Shown: piece by piece, positions 9,313-19,132 of the stretch | How positions within the stretch are numbered: the first letter of the stretch is position 1 | How the letters are laid out: every line of letters starts with the position of its first letter | Source: Cellulosimicrobium cellulans | Lineage (GTDB): Bacteria; Actinomycetota; Actinomycetes; Actinomycetales; Cellulomonadaceae | Reading direction: 5' to 3' | DNA length: 64,000 bases | NCBI RefSeq assembly: GCF_016907755.1 | Contig: NZ_JAFBCN010000001.1 | Location: forward strand, 2,542,001-2,606,000 | The notes under the pieces: generated by a model | What the model was told of the DNA's origin: nothing | Database searches by the model: none | Seen by the model: the letters and a program-made list of their open reading frames with translations, nothing else | Program-made: the position numbers and the translations under genes

Positions 9313-10566
9313 ATGACCACCACCACCATTCCCGAAGAGGCCGGTCTGACCACCGACCACTCGCGCGCGCAGGCCGACGGGGCGCACTCCCACGGCGTCG
9401 TGCCCCAGGGCTCGCGCGCCGAGCGGCTCACGTCGTTCGACCTCGCCGACATCCCCGTGCCCCACGGGCGCGAGGAGGAGTGGCGCTTCTCGCCCGTCGC
9501 GCGCCTCGCACCGCTGTTCGACGAGAAGCTCGTCGGGCAGAGCGGCGGCGGCGACGTGCGCGTCACGGTCGTCGAGGCCCCCGAGGTCGAGGTCTCGATC
9601 GTGGGCCGCGACGACGCACGGCTCGGCACCGCCGGCAAGCCGGGCGACCGCACCGCCGTGACGGCGTGGAACGCGTTCGAGCAGTCGACGGTCGTCACGG
9701 TGCCGAAGGAGGCCGTCGCCTCGGACGTCACGTCCGTGCGCGTCGAGGGCCACGGCTCCACGCCGACCGCGAGCCACGTCCTCGTGCGTGCCGAGCGGCA
9801 CTCGGAGGCCGTCGTCGTGCTCGACCACGTCGGGACCGCGACGCTCAACGAGACGGTCGAGATCGTCGTCGAGGACGGCGCGCACCTCACGGTCGTGTCG
9901 GTCCAGGACTGGGCCGACGGCGCCGTGCACGCCTCCTCGCACCGCGCCCGCATCGGGCGCGACGCGCGGCTCAAGCACGTGGTCGTGACGCTCGGCGGCG
10001 ACGTCGTGCGCGTCACCCCGGACGCGGAGTTCACGGCCGAGGGCGGCGACGTCGAGATGGTCGGCCTCTACTTCGCGGACGCGGACCAGCACCAGGAGCA
10101 CCGCCTGTTCGTCGACCACGCCGTGCCGCGCTGCAAGTCGCGCGTCACGTACAAGGGCGCGCTGCAGGGCGAGGGGGCGCACGCGGTGTGGGTGGGCGAC
10201 GTGCTCATCCGCGCCGAGGCCGAGGGCACCGACACCTACGAGCTCAACCGCAACCTCGTCCTCACGGACGGCGGGCGCGCGGACTCGGTGCCGAACCTCG
10301 AGATCGAGACGGGCGAGATCGAGGGCGCGGGGCACGCGTCCGCGACCGGCCGGTTCGACGACGAGCAGCTCTTCTACCTGCAGGCCCGCGGCATCCCGGA
10401 GGCCGAGGCGCGCCGCCTCGTCGTTCGTGGCTTCTTCGCGGAGCTCATCCAGGAGATCGGCGTCGCGTCGGTCGAGGAGCGCCTGCTCGAGGCGATCGAG
10501 CGCGAGCTGAGCAAGTCCATGTCGATCATCGACGGGAGCGCCGAGCTCGCCGAGGCGACCGCGTGA
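9313..10566 (+). CDS. sufD: Fe-S cluster assembly protein SufD
   Basis: 417 residues with the SufD beta-helix core and C-terminal RFDDEQLFYLQARGIPEAEARRLVVRGFF, the part shared with SufB. It partners SufB and SufC and is needed for iron entry into the scaffold. The ATG at 9313 follows the sufB stop by one base, and its own end overlaps the Rieske gene by four bases (GTGA), so translation is probably coupled through the operon. Confidence 0.95.
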   Translation: MTTTTIPEEAGLTTDHSRAQADGAHSHGVVPQGSRAERLTSFDLADIPVPHGREEEWRFSPVARLAPLFDEKLVGQSGGGDVRVTVVEAPEVEVSIVGRDDARLGTAGKPGDRTAVTAWNAFEQSTVVTVPKEAVASDVTSVRVEGHGSTPTASHVLVRAERHSEAVVVLDHVGTATLNETVEIVVEDGAHLTVVSVQDWADGAVHASSHRARIGRDARLKHVVVTLGGDVVRVTPDAEFTAEGGDVEMVGLYFADADQHQEHRLFVDHAVPRCKSRVTYKGALQGEGAHAVWVGDVLIRAEAEGTDTYELNRNLVLTDGGRADSVPNLEIETGEIEGAGHASATGRFDDEQLFYLQARGIPEAEARRLVVRGFFAELIQEIGVASVEERLLEAIERELSKSMSIIDGSAELAEATA

Positions 10567-10907
10567 CCGCACAGCCCGCCTGCACGACGTCCGACCTCGG
10601 CCCGGAGGAGGCGCTCCGCGTCGAGCTCCCGGCCGAGGACGGGCGCGTCGTCGAGGTCGCGGTCATCCGTGACGGCGACGGCGACTGGCACGCGATCTCG
10701 GACATCTGCTCCCACGGGGCGGTGTCCCTGTCGGACGGCGAGGTCGAGGGCTGCTTCGTCGAGTGCTGGCTGCACGGCTCGCAGTTCGACGTGCGGACCG
10801 GCATGCCGACCGCGCTGCCCGCGATGCGCCCCGTGCCCGTGTATCCGGTGACGGTCGACGGCGAGCAGGTGCTCGTCGACGTCGACCGCGTCGTCGCTCC
10901 CACCTGA
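10563..10907 (+). CDS. Rieske [2Fe-2S] ferredoxin-like protein of the suf operon
   Basis: 114 residues with an intact Rieske centre: Cys49-x-His51 (CSHG) and Cys68-x2-His71 (CWLHG). It resembles the small non-heme iron ferredoxins related to dioxygenase components. A copy between sufD and sufC is a recurring feature of actinobacterial suf operons as I recall them. It may give electrons during cluster assembly, but that is inference. The GTG at 10563 overlaps the sufD TGA. A 67-bp gap follows before sufC. Confidence 0.9.
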   Translation: MTAQPACTTSDLGPEEALRVELPAEDGRVVEVAVIRDGDGDWHAISDICSHGAVSLSDGEVEGCFVECWLHGSQFDVRTGMPTALPAMRPVPVYPVTVDGEQVLVDVDRVVAPT

Positions 10908-10919
10908 CCCACATCCTGA

Positions 10920-13115
<2,196 letters not shown>

Positions 13116-13126
13116 GAGAGGACCCG

Positions 13127-13663
13127 ATGAGCTCGATCGAGCAGATGTACCAGCAGGTCATCCTCGACCACGCCAAGACCCCGCACGGCCGGGGCCTGGT
13201 CGAGGTGGCGGACGGCGCGGCGAGCGGCCAGTCGCACCAGGTGAACCCCACGTGCGGCGACGAGGTGACGCTGCGCGTCGAGCTCGCCGGCGACACCATC
13301 GACCGCGTGAGCTGGGAGGGGCAGGGCTGCAGCATCTCGCAGGCGTCCCTGTCCGTGCTCACCGACCTCGTGTCCGGCCGGCCCGTGACCGAGGCCGAGC
13401 ACCTCGGCGAGGTGTTCCGCGAGCTCATGGGCTCGCGCGGCAATGGCCTCGACGAGGCCGCGGAGGACGAGCTCGGCGACGCCACCGTGTTCACGGGCGT
13501 CTCGCGCTACCCTGCGCGTATCAAGTGCGCCCTGCTCGGCTGGGCCGCGCTGCGCGACTCGCTCGTCACCTCGGGCGCCCTGAGCACGCTGGGCGACGCA
13601 TCAACCGCAGCAGCTTCCGACGCGGCGCTCGCCGCGCGGGGAACGACGGAGGAGAACCGATGA
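13127..13663 (+). CDS. sufU: Zinc-dependent sulfurtransferase SufU
   Basis: 178 residues. The zinc and catalytic ligands of SufU are in place: Cys43 and Asp45 in PTCGDE, Cys68 in GQGCSIS and Cys134 in RIKCALLGW. It accepts persulfide sulfur from SufS and passes it to SufB. A C-terminal tail of about 30 residues is Ala/Ser rich and not part of the core. The stop overlaps the sufT start (ATGA). Confidence 0.94.
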   Translation: MSSIEQMYQQVILDHAKTPHGRGLVEVADGAASGQSHQVNPTCGDEVTLRVELAGDTIDRVSWEGQGCSISQASLSVLTDLVSGRPVTEAEHLGEVFRELMGSRGNGLDEAAEDELGDATVFTGVSRYPARIKCALLGWAALRDSLVTSGALSTLGDASTAAASDAALAARGTTEENR

Positions 13664-14013
13664 CCACCGAGACCGGCGCGCCCGCCGAGGGCGTCACGCC
13701 CAGCCCGCCGAACGTCGCCGACGTCGAAGAGGCGATGCGCGACGTCATCGACCCCGAGCTCGGCATCAACGTCGTCGACCTCGGCCTCGTCTACGGCATC
13801 CAGATCGACCAGAACAACCACGCCGTCATCGACATGACGCTCACGTCCGCGGCGTGCCCGCTGACCGACGTCATCGAGGACCAGTCCGCGCAGGCCCTCG
13901 AGGGCCTCGTCGACGGCTTCCGCGTCAACTGGGTCTGGATGCCGCCGTGGGGCCCGGAGAAGATCACGACCGACGGCAAGGAGCAGCTCCGCGCGCTGGG
14001 GTTCAACGTCTGA
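13660..14013 (+). CDS. sufT: SufT/MIP18-family Fe-S maturation factor
   Basis: 117 residues of the DUF59 family. VEEAMRDVIDPELGINVVDLGLVY and the TSAACPLTDVIEDQ segment with its conserved Cys are diagnostic. It helps deliver clusters to target proteins. It is the last gene of the suf operon: its ATG overlaps the sufU TGA and a strong hairpin follows within 20 bases. Confidence 0.92.
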   Translation: MTTETGAPAEGVTPSPPNVADVEEAMRDVIDPELGINVVDLGLVYGIQIDQNNHAVIDMTLTSAACPLTDVIEDQSAQALEGLVDGFRVNWVWMPPWGPEKITTDGKEQLRALGFNV

Positions 14014-14032
14014 CGATCCCTCTCGTCCGTCC

Positions 14033-14066
14033 ACGACGCCGCGTCCCCTCGGGGGCGCGGCGTCGT
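14033..14066 (+). terminator. Terminator of the suf operon
   Basis: Perfect 11-bp arms (14033-14043 with 14056-14066) continue inward through CCCC/GGGG around a two-base turn. There is no T-run. The 3' arm and the following bases (14051-14072) are identical over 22 nt to the terminator at 15736-15768. Confidence 0.8.
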
Positions 14067-14161
14067 GCTGTCTCCGGCCGTTCGACCCGCGGGCCGCGGC
14101 CCGCGGACGTGCCGCTCCGGGCCGCCGCTGCTCACGATCCGATTGCGATCCTTCCGGTGCG

Positions 14162-14192
14162 TTGACGAGGACTGTCCTGAGTGTTGGGATAT
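14162..14192 (+). promoter_or_regulatory. Promoter with internal dyad for the DUF2637-like gene
   Basis: TTGACG (14162-14167) is a good -35 and GATAT (about 14188-14192) a possible -10. The perfect dyad AGGAC-T-GTCCT (14168-14178) lies in the spacer, a typical repressor position. The gene's own product has a helix-turn-helix, so autoregulation is possible but untested. Confidence 0.4.
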
Positions 14193-14222
14193 GTGCGCCC
14201 ACACCACTTTTCGGAGGATGAC

Positions 14223-15674
14223 GTGACACAGCAGGACCAGACCGGCGCGGGCGGTTCCCCGCGGCAGGTGCGTTACCGCGGCCGGCACCTCCCGATGGTC
14301 GCCGTGGTCATCGCGGCGACCATCGCCACCGCGCTGGCGTACAGCGGCATGGTCCTGTTCGGTCTCGAGGTGGCGCACATGTCGCCGCTCGAGGCGTACG
14401 GGCTGGCGGGCTTCCTCGAGATCAGCCTCGTCGCGGTGGCGCTCATGGCGCGCAACGCGGCGCTGGAGGGTCGCCCGTACGGGGTCCTGCTCGCGCTCAC
14501 GTGGGTGCTCTCGGGCACGTCGGGCCTGTTCGCGGCGCTGCACGAGATCGCCGTCCCGACGGCGAGCACCCCGTACATGGTGGTGTTCCGGTTCGTGCCG
14601 CCGCTGGTGGCCGCGCTCATGTGGCACCTCGCCCTCGTGGGGGAGCGGCACATGGTGACGGGCCACACGCTCGAGGAGCGTCGTCGTGAGCTGCGCGTCC
14701 ACGGCTACGTCTCCGCCCTGGAGCAGTGGCGCGACGCGCGCGCCGACAGCGCTGGCTCGTCCGGGGACCTGCGCAAGGTCCGCGCCGCGCACGAGCGGCA
14801 GCGTGCCGCCCGCGACGCCGCGCTGAAGCTGCTGACGGTCGAGGACTTCGAGCGCCGCATGCTGGTCTGGGTCGACCGCCTGGAGGCGGCGGAGCGCCAC
14901 GGCAACCGGCTCGACCTCATCGGGGCGAGCTCGGTGAAGCGCGGCACCGCGCGCGGGTCGGCCGAGGCCGCCGGGCCGACCGAGGCGACGGCGGTCGTCG
15001 TGGACCGGACCGCCGCGCCGGCCGCGACGCTCGTCGAGACGCACCGCCAGGAGACCCTCGCGCTGGAGTCCGCGCGCGACGCCGAGGCCCGCCCGGAGAC
15101 CCCGACGCCCGTCGAGCAGGCCCGCGACCTTCCGGCGGTCGAGCCGAGCCAGAAGAGCTCGGCCGCTGTCGCACCGGCCGAGGCGCCCGCCGTCGAGCGG
15201 GACGCCGAGCCGGAGGTGGAGCCGGATGTCGAGCCTGCGCGCGAGGCGAACGACGAGAAGCCGTACGTGCCCGAGACGGCGTTCGAGGCGCTCCCCGACC
15301 TCGAGGCGCGGGTGAAGGAGCTGTTCGGGCGTCCGCTCCCCTGGGACCAGCCGGTCCCGGAGGACGACGGCGCGGCGCCGGTCGTGGAGCCCCCGGCCGT
15401 GACGGGTCACACCCGGCGCGTCGAGGTCTTCGACCTCGTCGGCAGCACGAACGGCGCGCAGGCCGCGGCGACGGAGGCGGACGACTCCTCCCTCGGCGAG
15501 GACCCGACCGCGGAGCGCGACCGCCGCATCGTCGAGCTCGCCCGCCAGGGCATGAAGCAGGGCGAGATCGCCCAGAAGGTCTCGGCGTCGCGGTCGACCG
15601 TGAGCCGCGTCGTGCGCCGCTACGAGGACCAGCGGCCCGTGACGGACGACGACCGCGAGCTCGCGAACGCCTGA
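14223..15674 (+). CDS. DUF2637-like membrane protein with C-terminal helix-turn-helix
   Basis: 483 residues in four parts. About four transmembrane helices lie in residues 22-145 (VVIAATIATALAYSGMVLF, GFLEISLVAVALMARN, LLALTWVLSGTSGLFAAL and one more), resembling the DUF2637/Spd family of actinobacterial plasmid-transfer proteins. A charged helical region (about 150-225) and a long disordered Ala/Glu/Pro stretch follow. A resolvase-type HTH, RRIVELARQGMKQGEIAQKV plus SASRSTVSRVV, is near residues 435-470. The GTG at 14223 follows CGGAGGATGAC. It is monocistronic, set between twin terminators. A membrane-tethered DNA-binding role is my inference; the family assignment is from memory. Confidence 0.75.
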   Translation: MTQQDQTGAGGSPRQVRYRGRHLPMVAVVIAATIATALAYSGMVLFGLEVAHMSPLEAYGLAGFLEISLVAVALMARNAALEGRPYGVLLALTWVLSGTSGLFAALHEIAVPTASTPYMVVFRFVPPLVAALMWHLALVGERHMVTGHTLEERRRELRVHGYVSALEQWRDARADSAGSSGDLRKVRAAHERQRAARDAALKLLTVEDFERRMLVWVDRLEAAERHGNRLDLIGASSVKRGTARGSAEAAGPTEATAVVVDRTAAPAATLVETHRQETLALESARDAEARPETPTPVEQARDLPAVEPSQKSSAAVAPAEAPAVERDAEPEVEPDVEPAREANDEKPYVPETAFEALPDLEARVKELFGRPLPWDQPVPEDDGAAPVVEPPAVTGHTRRVEVFDLVGSTNGAQAAATEADDSSLGEDPTAERDRRIVELARQGMKQGEIAQKVSASRSTVSRVVRRYEDQRPVTDDDRELANA

Positions 15675-15735
15675 CGCACCGGGTCGCGCACGGTCGTCCG
15701 GCCACCGTGGCCGACGTCCGACGCGCCCACCACCT

Positions 15736-15768
15736 GACGCCGCGTCCCCGCCCCGGGGGCGCGGCGTC
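15736..15768 (+). terminator. Terminator after the DUF2637-like gene
   Basis: Arms 15736-15744 and 15760-15768 (GACGCCGCG with CGCGGCGTC) pair perfectly and continue through CCCC/GGGG. The sequence is a near copy of the suf operon terminator. Confidence 0.75.
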
Positions 15769-15820
15769 GTGCTGTCCTCACCGCACCGGGGCGCGCACGT
15801 GATGGCCTTCGATGGGGGTA

Positions 15821-15873
15821 CTGGGGACCTTGGTCCCAGACGGCTGATGTGGTCAGACCACCTCCCCTAGGGT
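15821..15873 (+). promoter_or_regulatory. nirB promoter with two dyads, one DosR/DevR-box-like
   Basis: GGGACC-TT-GGTCCC (15824-15837) fits GGGAC-N4-GTCCC, close to the mycobacterial DosR box core GGGACTWWAGTCCC. A second perfect dyad, GTGGTC-A-GACCAC, occupies 15849-15861 and would overlap the -35 of a promoter whose -10 is TAGGGT (15868-15873). The first dyad is centred about 49 bp upstream of the predicted start point, suiting an activator. Confidence 0.55.
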
Positions 15874-15943
15874 CGGGAGCAGGGCACCGGTCGCACCCGG
15901 ACCGGGACCTCGACGCAGCCCCCGCCTCTCGAAAGTGCTCCCC

Positions 15944-18592
15944 GTGGCCTCCCTCTCTCACTCCCCGTCGGACGCGGTCGCTCCCGCCGTCGGCGGTCCC
16001 CTGGACGGCGACCGGATCGTCGTCGTCGGCGCCGGCATGACGGCCCACCGCCTGGTCGCGGGCCTGCGCTCGCGTGACCCCGAGGGCTGCTGGTCGCTCA
16101 CGGTGATCGGCGACGAGCCGCACGAGCCGTACGACCGCGTGCACCTGTCGGAATGGTTCGACGCGCGCGACGCGCAGGCGCTCACCCTCGACCGCGGCCC
16201 GTGGGACGACCCCCGCGTCACCATCGTCACGGGGGACGCGGTCGCGTCGCTCGACCGCACGGCGAGCGTCGTGACGACGCGATCGGGCCGCCAGGTCCAC
16301 TACGACCGCGCGGTGCTCGCGACGGGCTCGTGGGCGTGGACGCCGCGCGCCGAGGGCACGGATCTGCCTGGCCTGTTCACCTACCGCACGCTGGACGACG
16401 TCAAGCGGCTGGCCGAGTGGGTCCGGCTGCGCGAGCGGGCGCTGGGCCGGGCGGTGCGCGGCGTCGTCGTCGGCGGTGGCGTGCTGGGTCTCGAGGCCGC
16501 GGCGGCGCTCCAGCGGCTGGGTGCCGAGGCCACGGTCGTCGAGTTCGCCGACCGGCTCATGAGCGTCCAGCTCGACCAGGGCGGCGGCGAGATGCTGCGC
16601 CTGCTGATCGAGGACCTCGGTGTCACGGTGCGTACGGGCGCGGGCGCGCACCGGTTCCTGCCCGCGGGCGACGGGTCCGTGGGCTCGGTCGAGCTCACCG
16701 ACGGGTCCGCCCTGCCGACGGACGTCGTCGTCTTCTCGGTGGGTATCCGCCCGCGCGACCGCGTGGCCCGCGAGGCGGGCCTGGCCATCGGCGAGCGCGG
16801 CGGCGTCGTCGTCGGCGAGGCCTGCCAGACCTCCGACCCGGGCGTGTGGGCGATCGGCGAGTGCGCGTCGGTCGACGGCGTGTGCGCGGGCCTGGTCGCA
16901 CCGGGGAACGACATGGCGGACGTCGTCGTCGACCGCTTCCTGGGCGGCGAGCGCGTGCACCGCCGCGCCGACGACGGCACGAAGCTCAAGGGCGTGGGCG
17001 TCGAGGCGGCGTCGTTCGGGGACGTCAACGCGGTGAGCGCGGGCGCGCTGGAGGTGTCGTTCGTCGACCCGATCCACCGCCGGTACCGCAAGCTGGTGCT
17101 CTCGGACGACGCGACGACGCTGCTGGGCGGCGTGTTCGTCGGCGACATCGAGCTCTACTCCGCGCTGCGGCCCCTGCTCGGCCGCCCGCTCGGCGCGGAC
17201 CCCGCCGCCGTCATCGCGCCCGACGGCGAGGGCCTGGCCGACACCGAGCTGCCCGACGAGGCCGTCGTGTGCTCGTGCAACAACGTGGACGCGGGCACGG
17301 TCCGCTCGGCGGTGACCGAGCACGGCTGCCGGACGATCGGGCAGGTCAAGGAGTGCACGACGGCCGGCACGGTGTGCGGGTCGTGCGTGCCCGCGCTCAC
17401 CAAGCTGCTGAACGCCGAGCTCTCCCGGGCGGGCGTCACGGTCTCGGACGCGCTGTGCGAGCACTTCGCGATGTCCAGGGCGGCGCTGTACCGGCTCGTC
17501 CGCGAGGAGGGGCTGCGGACGTTCTCCGAGGTCGTCGCGGCGCACGGGACGGGGCGCGGGTGCGCCGTCTGCCGCCCGACGGTCGCGTCGATCCTCTCGA
17601 CGTTGCGCCGCGGGCACGTCCTGGAGGGCGAGCACGCCGCGCTGCAGGACACCAACGACCACGTCATGGCGAACCTGCAGAAGAACGGCACGTACTCGGT
17701 GATCCCGCGGATGCCCGGGGGAGAGGTGCGCGCGGACCAGCTCCTGGAGTTCGCGAGGGTCGCCGACGACTTCGGGCTCTACGTCCGCGTGACCGGCGGT
17801 CAGCGGCTGGCGATGTTCGGCGCGCGGCTCGACCAGCTCCCGGAGATCTGGCGGCGCCTGACGGCCGTCGGCTTCGAGTCCGGGCACGCCTACGGCAAGT
17901 CGCTGCGCACGGTGAAGACCTGCGTCGGACGCACCTGGTGCCGGTTCGGCGTGCAGGACTCGTCGGCGATGGCGGTCCGGCTCGAGCTGCGCTACCGCGG
18001 GCTCCGCTCGCCGCACAAGATCAAGTTCGGCGTCTCCGGCTGCGCGCGCGAGTGCGCCGAGGCGCGCGGCAAGGACGTCGGCATCATCGCGACGCACAAG
18101 GGCTGGAACCTCTACGTGGGCGGCAACGGCGGCGCGCAGCCCGCGCACGCCCAGCTCCTCGCCGAGGACCTCGACGACGAGACCCTGGTCCGCTACGTCG
18201 ACCGGTTCCTCATGCTCTACGTCCAGGAGGCCGACCGCCTGCAGCGCACGGCGCCGTGGGCCGCGGAGCGCGCGGGCGGGCTGGACGAGCTGCGGCGCGT
18301 CGTCGTCGAGGACTCGCTCGGCATCGCCGACGAGCTCGAGGCCGCGATGGCCGAGCACGTGCGGGAGTACGAGGACGAGTGGGGCGCGACGCTCGCCGAC
18401 CCGGCCAAGCTGCGCAAGTTCACGCCGTTCGTCAACGCGCCCGAGGCGGTCGACGGCGACCTCGCGTTCGTCCCCGAGCGCGGCCAGGTCCGTCCCGCGG
18501 ACGAGGGCGACGCCGTCGCCTACCCCGACCCGCGCGCCGCGCGCGACGTCGCGCTCGTCGCGGCCCGTGCCGAGCTGGAGGACGCCCGATGA
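15944..18592 (+). CDS. nirB: Assimilatory nitrite reductase [NAD(P)H], large subunit
   Basis: About 882 residues. It reduces nitrite to ammonium in the cytoplasm. In order: an FAD/NAD(P)H reductase (IVVVGAGMTAHRL, GVVVGGGVLGLEAAAAL), a BFD-like [2Fe-2S] domain with CSCNN and CGSC (VCGSCVPAL), a second Cys-rich stretch, and the siroheme/[4Fe-4S] domain with CVGRTWCRFGV and SGCAREC. The start is uncertain: GTG at 15944 gives MASLSHSP, and GTG at 15935 is also in frame; neither has a strong ribosome site. It overlaps nirD (ATGA). Confidence 0.95.
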   Translation: MASLSHSPSDAVAPAVGGPLDGDRIVVVGAGMTAHRLVAGLRSRDPEGCWSLTVIGDEPHEPYDRVHLSEWFDARDAQALTLDRGPWDDPRVTIVTGDAVASLDRTASVVTTRSGRQVHYDRAVLATGSWAWTPRAEGTDLPGLFTYRTLDDVKRLAEWVRLRERALGRAVRGVVVGGGVLGLEAAAALQRLGAEATVVEFADRLMSVQLDQGGGEMLRLLIEDLGVTVRTGAGAHRFLPAGDGSVGSVELTDGSALPTDVVVFSVGIRPRDRVAREAGLAIGERGGVVVGEACQTSDPGVWAIGECASVDGVCAGLVAPGNDMADVVVDRFLGGERVHRRADDGTKLKGVGVEAASFGDVNAVSAGALEVSFVDPIHRRYRKLVLSDDATTLLGGVFVGDIELYSALRPLLGRPLGADPAAVIAPDGEGLADTELPDEAVVCSCNNVDAGTVRSAVTEHGCRTIGQVKECTTAGTVCGSCVPALTKLLNAELSRAGVTVSDALCEHFAMSRAALYRLVREEGLRTFSEVVAAHGTGRGCAVCRPTVASILSTLRRGHVLEGEHAALQDTNDHVMANLQKNGTYSVIPRMPGGEVRADQLLEFARVADDFGLYVRVTGGQRLAMFGARLDQLPEIWRRLTAVGFESGHAYGKSLRTVKTCVGRTWCRFGVQDSSAMAVRLELRYRGLRSPHKIKFGVSGCARECAEARGKDVGIIATHKGWNLYVGGNGGAQPAHAQLLAEDLDDETLVRYVDRFLMLYVQEADRLQRTAPWAAERAGGLDELRRVVVEDSLGIADELEAAMAEHVREYEDEWGATLADPAKLRKFTPFVNAPEAVDGDLAFVPERGQVRPADEGDAVAYPDPRAARDVALVAARAELEDAR

Positions 18593-18975
18593 GCACGTTC
18601 GTCGACATCTGCGCGCTCGACGACCTCGACCCTGAGCGCGGGGCCGGCGCGCTCCTGGGCGACACCCAGGTCGCCGTCTTCCGGCTCGCCGACGGCACCG
18701 TGCGCGCCGTCCAGCAGCGGGACCCGTACTCGGGCGCCAACGTCATGTCGCGCGGCCTCGTCGGCACGCACCGCGTCACCGGCGACGACGGCGCGGAGCG
18801 CGACGTCGACACGGTCACCACCCCCATGCTCAAGCAGGTGTGGGACGTCGACACCGGCGAGGTGCTCGACGCCGGGGGCAAGGACCGCAGGTCGCTGGCG
18901 GTCTTCGCGGCCGAGGTGCGCGACGGTCGCGTCCTGGTCGCCGACGCGCCCGGAGCGTCCGCACCCTCGCTCTGA
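18589..18975 (+). CDS. nirD: Nitrite reductase small subunit
   Basis: 128 residues with a Rieske-like fold. The metal-binding Cys/His positions are absent (QQRDPYSGANVMSRGLVG), as usual for NirD, so it is structural. Its ATG overlaps the nirB TGA. No nitrate reductase or transporter follows, so nitrite must come from elsewhere in the genome or from outside. Confidence 0.93.
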   Translation: MSTFVDICALDDLDPERGAGALLGDTQVAVFRLADGTVRAVQQRDPYSGANVMSRGLVGTHRVTGDDGAERDVDTVTTPMLKQVWDVDTGEVLDAGGKDRRSLAVFAAEVRDGRVLVADAPGASAPSL

Positions 18976-19069
18976 CCGACGGGTCTGCGCGCTGTGCATC
19001 GCCCCGGAGAGCAGGGCACGGCGGCACGACACGCGCCCGACGGTCCCGCCCGGGGAACCGGCGATCCCC

Positions 19070-19091
19070 TAGCCTGACGGCATCCCGTCAG
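19070..19091 (+). promoter_or_regulatory. -10 box and start-point hairpin for the glycosyltransferase operon
   Basis: TAGCCT (19070-19075) is a plausible -10. The perfect 7-bp hairpin CTGACGG-CATC-CCGTCAG follows at 19074-19091, around the expected transcript start. Confidence 0.35.
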
Positions 19092-19132
19092 CAGGCGCGG
19101 ACCACGCGCCGCGCGTCGCAAGGGAGCCGCTG

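Noticed and set aside
14223-15674. Site-specific recombinase encoded by the HTH protein
   Set aside because: Only the Hin-like HTH is present; there is no serine-recombinase catalytic domain.
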